This document shows positions 41,701 through 51,400 of a stretch of DNA of 64,000 nt, piece after piece (position 1 is the stretch's first letter; every line of letters begins with the position of its first letter). The notes under the pieces were generated by a model that did no database searches, was not told the origin of the DNA, and saw nothing but the letters and a program-made list of their open reading frames with translations. This DNA is from Multivorans sp965116445 (GTDB lineage Bacteria > Acidobacteriota > Thermoanaerobaculia > Multivoradales > Multivoraceae), in the NCBI GenBank assembly GCA_965116445.1, contig OZ220688.1, positions 3,968,001-4,032,000 of the forward strand, read 5' to 3'. The translations under genes and the position numbers were made by a program.

Positions 41701-42410
41701 TGCGCCCCGCCATCCACTGGGTGCGCCGGCTTTCCGGCCGGCCTCCAGACTGGGTGCGCCGGCCCTCTGGCCGGCATTCCGGACATGGCGCCCGCGCCAT
41801 CCTCGCGGCGGTTTGCCTGCTCGCCGCCTTCCCCGCCTTCGCCGACGATCCGTGGACCGTGCTCGACGACTTCCGGCGCTCACTCGAGGCGCAGGCGCCG
41901 CTCTCCGCGGGGTTCGTCCAGACCCACGTGCCCTACGGATTCGATCCGGAGGACGGCGACATGGAGCGCGGCGACCTCGCGATCGGCCTGCCTCGCTGCC
42001 TGCGCTGGGACTACTCGCCGCCCTTCGAGACGGCCTTCCTGCTGTGCGACCGGACGGTGCACCACTGGAATCCCGGCGAGCCGGTCGGCCAGCGCTATGA
42101 CCTGTCGGAGCAGCCGGCCCCGGGTCTCGACTTCTTCCTGCTGACCACCGACGATCTCCGTGGCAGGTACGAGGCGGAGCTGGACCCGGCGTCCGGCGAC
42201 GGCCTGCGTCTGGTGCTGCGCCCGCTCGAACCGAGCGAGGAGGTGTCCCTGGTGCAGATCGTGATCGACCCGGAAGAGCAGCGCCTGCGCGAACTGACCT
42301 ACTACGACGCCCAGCGCAACGAGAACCGGTTCATCATCGGCGACTACCGGCGCGGCACCGCGCCCGGCCGCTTCAAACCGCCCGCCGGAATCGAGTGGGA
42401 GGAGCCCTAG
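41700..42410 (+). CDS. LolA-like outer-membrane lipoprotein carrier
   Basis: 236 residues from the ATG at 41700. The mature region after AAFPAFADDP follows the LolA pattern: VLDDFRRSLEAQAPLSAGFVQT, ERGDLAIGLPRCLRWDYSPP, YYDAQRNENRFIIGDYR, the first cut here to LDDFRRSLEAQAPLSAGF. LolA carries lipoproteins across the periplasm to the outer membrane. The first approximately 27 residues are encoded by two short palindromic repeats (41716-41780). Two in-frame GTG codons inside them (41721, 41754) would give a more normal signal peptide, ending ARAILAAVCLLAAFPAFA. So the real start may lie within the repeat. The ATG at 41700 overlaps the purH stop. Confidence 0.78.
   Translation: MRPAIHWVRRLSGRPPDWVRRPSGRHSGHGARAILAAVCLLAAFPAFADDPWTVLDDFRRSLEAQAPLSAGFVQTHVPYGFDPEDGDMERGDLAIGLPRCLRWDYSPPFETAFLLCDRTVHHWNPGEPVGQRYDLSEQPAPGLDFFLLTTDDLRGRYEAELDPASGDGLRLVLRPLEPSEEVSLVQIVIDPEEQRLRELTYYDAQRNENRFIIGDYRRGTAPGRFKPPAGIEWEEP
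41716..41780 (+). repeat. Two short palindromic repeats inside the lolA-like gene
   Basis: ACTGGGTGCGCCGGC then TTTCCGGCCGGCCTCC, and ACTGGGTGCGCCGGC then CCTCTGGCCGGCATTCC. They are translated as WVRRLSGRP and WVRRPSGRH at the N-terminus. Confidence 0.85.
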
Positions 42411-42414
42411 CTCC

Positions 42415-42528
42415 ACTGGATGCGCCGGACTGGGTGCGCCGGCCTGCCATCCGTGCACCCGATGACGGGCGCACGGACTGGTTCACGGGTGGCGCGGATC
42501 GCGCCACCCGGGTTCTGGCCGGCATCCG
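42415..42528 (+). repeat. Palindromic repeat, full form with extra partial unit
   Basis: A partial unit (ACTGGATGCGCCGG) runs straight into a full copy ending CGGGTTCTGGCCGGCATCC. It lies between the convergent lolA-like and lipoprotein genes and stops 6 bp before the latter's stop codon. Confidence 0.88.
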
Positions 42529-42534
42529 GTGCCT

Positions 42535-43422
42535 TTAACTCCGCACCCTCGCCGCCCGCAGCTCCTTCACCCCGTAAACGACCACAGTGTCGAAGCTGCG
42601 CGCCGCCGAGTCTCTCCAGGCCGGCCTGCCGGCGACCGGCACCAGCGGCCGCCGCTCGCAGTCACCCTCGCGACACAGGCGGAGCTGGCGGTCGCCGCCC
42701 GGGTCCTCCGGTCGGAACTCGAGTTCGAGCACACCGGTGACTTCCCGGCCGAAGTCCACGACCCAGTACCTCCGCGCCGCGAGCGACACACCGAGACCGG
42801 GGCCCGCGGACACGCCGACGATGCGGCGGGCCGCCGCGGAGCGCCAGATCGGCCGCGTCTTCGCCAGTTCGCCGCGGGCCACCCGGCCCCACCGGCCGAC
42901 GGGGGGCCGGCCCCAGGCGCGGACGCTTTCCAGTGCCTCCATGTCTCCGCCCGGGCCGTCACCCTTCACGACGGGCGGGTCCCAGACCTCGAGGACGCGC
43001 CAGGCGCCGTCGGTCACCACGGGCATCGAGCCGTCGGCCAGTTCGATGCCTGCGAGCGCACCGCCGTCGCCGTAGGGAGTGCGCGCCCCGATCGTCAGAC
43101 GGTTCGTCCCGGCTCGGAGCAGGTGGGCGACCTGGAACTCGTCGATCGGTTCGCCGCGCCGGAAGCCGCCACGCGCGATCTGGTGGCCGTTCAGGTGCAC
43201 GGCGTACTCCCGGTCGGCGGTGACGAACAGGCGTGCTGCCGCCTGCGGCGCCTCGTCCAGCTCGAAGTCGGCCAGCAGCAGGTAGGCCGCCGGCAGTCCG
43301 GCCTCCGCGGCCGCCACGTCGGGCCAGATCCATTCCGCCGCGCCGGTCGACGGCGAGGAGTCCCCGCAGCCCGGCAGCAGGCAGGCCGTGACCAGGGCGA
43401 AAACGCGCGGGGTCCTGTACAC
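42535..43422 (-). CDS. Lipoprotein with rhamnosidase-like beta-sandwich
   Basis: 295 residues from a GTG at 43422. The signal MYRTPRVFALVTACLLPGC offers a lipobox-like end at Cys19, though Pro at -2 is unusual. Residues 60-120 (LFVTADREYAVHLNGHQIAR, FQVAHLLRAGTNRLTIGA) resemble the N-terminal jelly-roll of alpha-L-rhamnosidases. A second sandwich (YWVVDFGREVTGVLELEF) resembles their next domain. The catalytic (alpha/alpha)6 barrel is absent. So it is probably a binding or structural protein. A TACGCT hexamer 6 nt upstream supports the start. Confidence 0.65.
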   Translation of the reverse strand: MYRTPRVFALVTACLLPGCGDSSPSTGAAEWIWPDVAAAEAGLPAAYLLLADFELDEAPQAAARLFVTADREYAVHLNGHQIARGGFRRGEPIDEFQVAHLLRAGTNRLTIGARTPYGDGGALAGIELADGSMPVVTDGAWRVLEVWDPPVVKGDGPGGDMEALESVRAWGRPPVGRWGRVARGELAKTRPIWRSAAARRIVGVSAGPGLGVSLAARRYWVVDFGREVTGVLELEFRPEDPGGDRQLRLCREGDCERRPLVPVAGRPAWRDSAARSFDTVVVYGVKELRAARVRS

Positions 43423-43428
43423 GCCGCG

Positions 43429-43434
43429 AGCGTA
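43429..43434 (-). promoter_or_regulatory. -10 hexamer of the rhamnosidase-like lipoprotein gene
   Basis: TACGCT on the minus strand, 6 nt before the GTG at 43422. Confidence 0.5.
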
Positions 43435-43500
43435 TCCGGCGCCCTGCGGCCGACGGCGGCGACCGTGACCGCAGGTTTGACCGGCGGCGCGCCGCGCGGG

Positions 43501-43506
43501 TAGGGT
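43501..43506 (+). promoter_or_regulatory. -10 hexamer of the kds operon
   Basis: TAGGGT, 5 nt before the GTG at 43512. Confidence 0.45.
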
Positions 43507-43511
43507 CGTCC

Positions 43512-44294
43512 GTGTCGAGTGCTCGGCCCGCATCGGAAGCGGTTGGCGTCGTCTGCGCGATTCCCGCTCGCTATGGCTCCATCCGACTACCCGGGAAGGC
43601 CCTGCTGCCGATCTGCGGCCGGCCCATGATTGAGCATGTCTACCGACGGGCGAGCGAAGCTTCGGGTCTCGACGCCGTAGTCGTGCTGACGGACCATGAG
43701 GACATTCGCCGGACGGTCGAGAGCTTCGGCGGCGCTTGCGAGATGACGCCGGCGGACTGCCGAAGCGGCACGGACCGGATCGCCTGGGCGGCGCGCAACT
43801 GGAGCGCCGACGCCGTGATCAACGTGCAGGGCGACGAGCCGCTGCTCGATCCCGCCGCGATCACACACCTCGCCGAACACCTGCGCGCCCATGCCGGTGA
43901 GGAGATGGTCACCCTGGCCGCCGAAGTCGACGAGCGGGCGCTTCAGGATCCCAACCAGGTCAAGGTGGTCCGCGGCGGCGACGGCTACGCCCTCTACTTC
44001 AGCCGCGCGGGAATCCCCTACCGCCGGGAAGCTGCGGACTCCGCTCCGGCCGCGCCGGTTCTCCTGCACGTCGGCGTCTATGGCTACCGCCGCAACGTCC
44101 TGCTGCGGCTCGCCGACCTCGACGCCTCGCCGCTTGAACGCTCGGAGAAGCTGGAGCAGCTTCGCGCGCTGGAGAACGGCATCCGCATCCGCGTGCTGCC
44201 GGTCGACGAAGCGCCCCTGGGAGTGGACACGGCGACGGACCTGGCGCTGGCCGAGCGTCGGATGGCGGCGATGCAGACGAACGAGAATCCTTGA
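43512..44294 (+). CDS. kdsB: 3-deoxy-manno-octulosonate cytidylyltransferase
   Basis: 260 residues; activates Kdo with CTP to CMP-Kdo for lipid A core synthesis. Motifs: AIPARYGSIRLPGKALLPI (nucleotide-binding loop), RPMIEHVYRRA, VVLTDHEDIRRTVESFGG, TPADCRSGTDRIAWAA, INVQGDEPLLDP and HVGVYGYRRNVLL. The start is GTG with a close upstream TAGGGT. First gene of a plus-strand run with pyrG, kdsA, kdsD and kdsC. Confidence 0.97.
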   Translation: MSSARPASEAVGVVCAIPARYGSIRLPGKALLPICGRPMIEHVYRRASEASGLDAVVVLTDHEDIRRTVESFGGACEMTPADCRSGTDRIAWAARNWSADAVINVQGDEPLLDPAAITHLAEHLRAHAGEEMVTLAAEVDERALQDPNQVKVVRGGDGYALYFSRAGIPYRREAADSAPAAPVLLHVGVYGYRRNVLLRLADLDASPLERSEKLEQLRALENGIRIRVLPVDEAPLGVDTATDLALAERRMAAMQTNENP

Positions 44295-44324
44295 GAGACC
44301 CCTGAGACGACGGGAGCACACGCG

Positions 44325-46010
<1,686 letters not shown>

Positions 46011-46015
46011 CAACG

Positions 46016-46855
46016 GTGGCGGCAGACGGCTTCGAGCTCGCTCCGGGAATCGCCCTCGGTCGCGGCGGCCTGCCCGTGATCGCCGGCCCGTGCGTGATCG
46101 AGGGCCGCGACTGGCTGGTGGGCGTGGGCCAGCAGCTCCAGGCGATGAGCCACCGCCTTGGCCTGCCGTTGATCTTCAAGTCCTCGTTCGACAAGGCGAA
46201 CCGCAGCTCGGGCGACAGCTTCCGGGGGCCGGGGCTGACCGAAGGGTTGGCGGCGCTGGCCGACGTGAAGGAAGCGACCGGACTCGCGGTGCTGACGGAC
46301 GTGCACGAACCGAACCAGTGCGCGCAGGCAGCCGAGGTCTGCGACGTGCTCCAGATTCCCGCCTTCCTCTGCCGCCAGACCGATCTCGTCATCGAGGCGG
46401 CCGCGACCGGCAGAGCCCTGTTGATCAAGAAGGGCCAGTTCATGGCCCCGGCCGAGATGGTGCGCGTGGTCGACAAGGCGCGCGCCACCGGCAACGCGAG
46501 GGTCGCCGTGACCGAGCGCGGCAACTCCTTTGGCTACCACAACCTGGTCGTCGACATGCGCGGCTTCTCCATCCTCGCGGAACATGGCATCGCCGTCCTC
46601 TACGACGTGACGCATTCGCTGCAACTGCCCGGCGCCCGCGAGCAGGAGAGCGGCGGCGACCGCCGGTTCGCGGAGCCGCTGACCCGCGCCGCGATTGCCG
46701 CCGGCGCCGCCGGCCTCTATCTCGAGACCCATCCCGATCCCGACAGCGCGCGCTGCGACCGGGAGACCCAGTTGCCGCTGGCCCGCGCCGAGAAGCTGCT
46801 CCTGTCGGCGCTCGAGATTCACCGCTCCCGCGCCGCCGAAGGCCCCTGGGTCTAG
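46016..46855 (+). CDS. kdsA: 3-deoxy-8-phosphooctulonate synthase
   Basis: 279 residues; condenses arabinose-5-P with PEP to Kdo-8-P. Motifs: LPVIAGPCVIEGRDW, FKSSFDKANRSS, then LTDVHEPNQC, KKGQFMAPAEM, TERGNSFGYHNLVVDMR, FDVTHSLQLPG-like YDVTHSLQLPG, and LETHPDPDSARCD. Cys26 in GPCVIE marks the metal-dependent class (as in Aquifex) rather than the Asn-type E. coli class. It begins at GTG 5 nt after pyrG, and its stop overlaps the kdsD start. Confidence 0.97.
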   Translation: MAADGFELAPGIALGRGGLPVIAGPCVIEGRDWLVGVGQQLQAMSHRLGLPLIFKSSFDKANRSSGDSFRGPGLTEGLAALADVKEATGLAVLTDVHEPNQCAQAAEVCDVLQIPAFLCRQTDLVIEAAATGRALLIKKGQFMAPAEMVRVVDKARATGNARVAVTERGNSFGYHNLVVDMRGFSILAEHGIAVLYDVTHSLQLPGAREQESGGDRRFAEPLTRAAIAAGAAGLYLETHPDPDSARCDRETQLPLARAEKLLLSALEIHRSRAAEGPWV

Positions 46856-47847
46856 TGACCCGCGACCGCAGCCTCGAGATAGCCCGAGCCGTGCTCGAAC
46901 TCGAGGCGGCCGCCATCCGCGGCCTGATCGGTCAGCTCGAGGACTCCTTCGGCGATGCGGTGCGCCGCATGCGCGACTGCCGCGGCCGGGTGGTCTGCAC
47001 GGGAATGGGCAAGAGCGGCCACGTGATGAAGAAGGTGGCGGCCACCCTGGCCTCGACCGGCACGCCGGCCCAGTTCATCCATCCCGCCGAGGCGATCCAC
47101 GGCGACCTCGGCATGATCGTGCCGGGCGACGTGGTCCTGGCCGCGTCGTCCTCCGGCGGCACGGAAGAACTGCTGCGGATGATCGACGTGCTCCATCGCC
47201 GCGGCGTGCCTCTGATCGCGATCACCGGGGCCGCCAACAGCCCGATCGCCGAGCGCGCCGACATCCACCTGTCCGCCGCGATCGACCAGGAGGCCTGCCC
47301 CCTGAACCTCGCGCCGACCGCGTCGACGACGGCCACCCTGGCCCTGGGCGACGCGCTCGCGATGGCGCTGCTCGAGGCGCGCGGGTTCACCCTCGAAGAC
47401 TTCGCCACGCTGCACCCCGGCGGCGCGCTCGGCCGCCGGCTGATGACGGTGGACCAGGTCATGCACAGAGGCGAAGCCGTGCCCCGGGTCGGGCTTCAGG
47501 CTTCGATGCGCGAGGCGCTCTTCGAGATGACGGAGAAGTCCTTCGGCATCACCGCCATCGTCGACGACGCCGGGGGCTTGAGCGGCGTGGTCTCGGACGG
47601 CGACCTGCGGCGCCTGCTGAACACGGACCCGGCAGCGGGCGGTTCTGCCGCCGGCGCCTTCCTCGACCGCTCCGTCCGCCTCTACATGACGCCGGAACCG
47701 AAGACGATCCAGCCCGATGCCCTGGTCACCGTCGCCCTCGAGACGATGGAGCGGCACCGCATCACGTCCCTGTTCATCTGCCACGGCGACGGCCGCCTGC
47801 GCGGCCTCGTCCACATTCACGACCTCTGGGGCCTGCGCCGCAAGTAG
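46855..47847 (+). CDS. kdsD: Arabinose-5-phosphate isomerase
   Basis: 330 residues; converts ribulose-5-P to arabinose-5-P, the entry step to Kdo. The N-terminal SIS domain reads RVVCTGMGKSGHVMKKVAAT, IHGDLGMIVPGDVVLAASSS, then GGTEELL, LAPTASTTATLALGDALAMA and FATLHPGGALGRRL. Two CBS domains follow (VMHRGEAVPRV, GLSGVVSDGDLRR and SLFICHGDGRLRGLVHIHD), which in the family bind nucleotide sugars. The GTG start overlaps the kdsA stop (TAGTG). Confidence 0.96.
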   Translation: MTRDRSLEIARAVLELEAAAIRGLIGQLEDSFGDAVRRMRDCRGRVVCTGMGKSGHVMKKVAATLASTGTPAQFIHPAEAIHGDLGMIVPGDVVLAASSSGGTEELLRMIDVLHRRGVPLIAITGAANSPIAERADIHLSAAIDQEACPLNLAPTASTTATLALGDALAMALLEARGFTLEDFATLHPGGALGRRLMTVDQVMHRGEAVPRVGLQASMREALFEMTEKSFGITAIVDDAGGLSGVVSDGDLRRLLNTDPAAGGSAAGAFLDRSVRLYMTPEPKTIQPDALVTVALETMERHRITSLFICHGDGRLRGLVHIHDLWGLRRK

Positions 47848-47857
47848 GGCCAGGACG

Positions 47858-48361
47858 ATGTCTTCCATGCTCTCCTCCGTTGTCCTGCGCCTCCGCTTCC
47901 TCCTCTTCGACGTCGACGGCGTTCTGACCGACGGCCGCCTCTACTACATCGGCGACGACATCGCGGTGGCGTTCGACACGAGGGACGGCCTCGCGGTGCG
48001 GCGAGCACGCGAGGCCGGCCTGGGGATGGGCCTCCTGAGTGCCAGACGAGACTCCCCGGCGGTAGCGCGCCGCGCCGCCGATCTCGGCTTCGACGAGGTG
48101 CTCCTGGGTTGCCGCGACAAGGCCGCGGCCTTCGCCGACCTCCTCGAGCGCCGCGGCCTCCAGGCCTCCGAAGTCGCCTACGTCGGCGACGACTTGGTCG
48201 ACCTGCCCGTCCTCCGTGCCGCCGGCCTGTCCGCCGCCCCCGCCGACGCCGTCGCCGAAGTCCGCGAAAACGTCGACCTCGTCCTCGACGCCCCCGGCGG
48301 CCGCGGCGCCGCCCGCGAACTCGTCGACCTGATCATCGACGCCCTGGGGCCCGTCTCGTAG
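47858..48361 (+). CDS. kdsC: Kdo-8-phosphate phosphatase
   Basis: 167 residues; a HAD-superfamily C0-type phosphatase releasing Kdo from Kdo-8-P. Motif I is FDVDGVLTDGRLYY, which supplies the nucleophile Asp. The basic motif lies in CRDKAAAF, and motif III is AYVGDDLVDLPVLRAAG. The size and lack of a cap domain fit KdsC. The ATG at 47858 is used; a second in-frame ATG is at 47867. It completes the pathway from ribulose-5-P to Kdo in this operon. Confidence 0.95.
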   Translation: MSSMLSSVVLRLRFLLFDVDGVLTDGRLYYIGDDIAVAFDTRDGLAVRRAREAGLGMGLLSARRDSPAVARRAADLGFDEVLLGCRDKAAAFADLLERRGLQASEVAYVGDDLVDLPVLRAAGLSAAPADAVAEVRENVDLVLDAPGGRGAARELVDLIIDALGPVS

Positions 48362-48383
48362 CGCAGCGCGCCGTGGCGCATGC

Positions 48384-48411
48384 CACTGGGTGCGCCGACG
48401 TCCCCGTCGGC
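48384..48411 (+). repeat. Palindromic repeat, short form
   Basis: ACTGGGTGCGCCGACGTCC then CCGTCGGCTTTCC; the changed arm (GCCGAC/GTCGGC) keeps the pairing. It lies between kdsC and the giant convergent gene. Confidence 0.75.
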
Positions 48412-48458
48412 TTTCCGGAAAATGTCGTGCAAGGCGCCAGCCTCGCTCCTCATTGCCT

Positions 48459-51400
48459 TCACCGGCACGGGAAAGCCGCAGTATCGCTTCGCGGTTCAGC
48501 GGTCTGTCCGGCGCTGTTGTGGTGCGTCCAGCGCTGCCCGTCGGGCGCGGTGACAACGAGGTGGAAGGCGAGGTCCGTCGCCGAGGCGGCGAAGACCCAG
48601 CGGTGGCCGTTCACGGCGCAGCCGTCGAGCACCTTGACCAGGACCTCCGCGTTTTCCGGGTCAAAGAAGTGGAGCAGCGCGGCCGAGCGCGGGGCCAGGC
48701 CCCAGTCGTTCGCGCCGAGGACGGCGCCGTCCGGGTTCGCAAAGCACATGTCGATCCGGTGGCCGCTCTCCAGTTCGATCCCGGGGCCGTCCGGCTCGCA
48801 GACCGGCGTCTCACTCGCTGCAAGAACGACCCGACCCGCATCCGACCCACTCGCTGCACCGACCATTCGGTCCGCCCCCGACCCGCCGGCTGCACGGACC
48901 TCCTCGTCCGCTTCCGGAACCGGAGCGCCGGCCGCAGGCCGTCCATCTCCTCCGGCTGCACCGACCGTCAGCTCCGCCACCGCCGCCGGATCGCAGGCAA
49001 AGGCCGTCGTGTCGCTGACCGTTGTCGCAACCACGCTCCGCGGATTCCGGTGGGTGAAGACGTTCCCGGTGGACCGCTCCACGACCTCCAGGTCGAACGC
49101 CAGCGTCGTCACGGGCGCGATGAACACCCAGCGGTGGCCGTTGATCGCGCAGCCGTCGAGCACCTTGACCAGGACCTCCACGTTGTCCCGGTCGAAGAAG
49201 TAGAGCAGGCCGGACGCCGTGGACTCCAGGTGGTAGTCCGAGGCGTCCACCTGCGCACCGGACGGCATCTCGACGCACATCCGCACGTCGTAGCCGCCGG
49301 CGAGCGTCGCGACGTTTCCGGCCGGCACGCAGTCCGTGTTCGCGCCGTCAGGCGGCGGCGCGGCCAGAGTGAAGCGCGCCGTGCCGCTGAGCGCCATCGC
49401 GTCGCGTCCCAGCGCGGCAACCCGGAACCGGTACGAGGCGCCGGGCTCCAGGCCCTCCAGCACGGCGGCGGCGCTGTTCGCGCCAACCGTCCCGACGGCC
49501 GTCCAGCCCGTCGCCGCGCCGCCCTCGCCGTCCGTGTCACCGGCACCGTCCGCGTCACCTCCCGCACCGTCCGCGGCCGCCCGCCGGAGCTGCACTTCGT
49601 AGCCGGTCTCGGCCGTCGCGTTGTCCCGCCAGACGAGCCGCGCGCTCGTCTCGCCGAGCGGCACGGCGTCGAGATGGGTCGGCGGCGCCAGCGACAACTC
49701 GATGGCGACCACGTCGCTCGCCGTCCGGCCGTAACGGTTTACAGCCAGCACGACAAACTCGTACTCGATCCCGCCCGCAAGCTCCTCCACCGTCGCCGTC
49801 TCCACGTTCGCCGGCAGCGAGCGCACCTGCTCCCAACCGCCGGTGTCCTCGCGGAAGTGCACCTCGAACCCGCTCTCGTCGTCCGCCTGGTCGAGCCAGG
49901 TCAGCACGACGACCTCGGACGTAAGCAGCGTTGCCGCAAGATCGGTCGGCGGATCCGGCAGGTGACCGGTCGGCGAGACGCCCGGGGGCCTCGGCTCGAC
50001 GACCTCGACCGTCACCTCGCGGCTCGCGCTCAGCGCACCGTCCGAGGCGATGACCGAGAACGTGTAGGACGACCGCACCGAGGCGTCCAGCGTCACGCCG
50101 CGCCGCACCAGGATCTGGCCCGTCTCGTTGTTCACGGCAAACGCACTGGCGTCTTCGCCGCTCAGGACGTAGGACAGCGCGTCGCCGTCCGGGTCGCTGG
50201 CGTCGACCGGGAAACCGACCGCGCCCGTCGTTCCCTCGACGATCGTGAGTTCCAGCGGCGTCGCCGGGTCGAAGAACGGCGCCCGGTTCGGCGGCGGAGC
50301 AGGCGGATCGACTGGCGGCGGATCGACTGGCGGCGGATCGACTGGCGGCGGGTCGACCGGTGGCGGATCGACCGGTGGCGGATCGACCGGTGGCGGATCG
50401 ACCGGCGGAGTCGTCCCGCCGCTTCCCGTCGTCGCCGCGTCCACCGGCGACGGGGACGACAGGCCGGCCGCGCTCTTCGCAAGCACCCGGAACTCGTAGC
50501 TCGTGTCCGCCGCAAGACCCGTGACCACGATGGACTCCGCGTTCGCCGGCGCCTCCGTCTCGAACTTCCGCCACACGCCCGGGTTCGACTCCCGGTACTC
50601 GATCTCGAAGCCCGTCTCGTCGTCCGAGGTGTCCGTCCAGGTCAACACCACGGCACTCGCGCCGGCCGGCGCGGCGGCCACATTCACAGGCGGCGCGGGA
50701 GCGCGGAACGCGCCCACCCGGACCACTTCGCTCGGCGAGGCCAGACCGTTCGTGCCGTGCTTCGCGTAGACCCGGAAGTCATGGCTCGTACCCGAGGCAA
50801 GACCCGTGACGAACGTCGTCGTCGCACCGGCCGGCGCCTCGGCAGGGAACACCGTCCAGTCCTCTGTGCGCGCTGCGCGGTACTCCACGACGAACGACGT
50901 CGCGTCCGACGAGTTGTCCGTCCACTGAAGCGTCACGGTCACGGCGTCCACAGCCGCGCCGGAAAGGCCCGACACGGCGGCCGGCGGCATCGTGAGCGAC
51001 ACGACGGAGCTCCCCGAGGAACCGTTCGCGTTCACGGACGCGACCTGCACGTCGTACGCGGTGCTCGGCGACAATCCCCCGACGGTCGCCGAAGTCGCGT
51101 CCGCGACGGTCGTCGTACCGAGCGTCCACGAGTCCGAGCCCGTCCGGTACTCCACCCGGAAGCCCGTCTCGTCCGTTGAGGCGTCCGTCCATGTCACGGA
51201 CACAGAGGTCGAACCCGTCGGCGAGACCGTGACGTCCGTCGGCGGCAGGGGAACCGCCGCCGCTCCCACAAACGCCTCGTTCGAAGGCGATGACAGACCG
51301 TTCGCGCTCGTCGCGGACACCCGGAACCGGTACGCCGTCCCCGAGGTCAGCCCCGTCACGACAAGCGACGTCGCGTTCGTGTCCGCCAGGGTCGCGAACT

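Noticed and set aside
50302..50408. CRISPR-like short repeats
   Set aside because: The 15-bp units are contiguous without spacers and encode an in-frame PPVDP linker.
48390..51179. Plus-strand open frame of 929 codons opposite the end of the giant gene
   Set aside because: Arg-rich antisense shadow; the minus-strand frame has clear Fn3, cadherin-like and C-terminal domains here.
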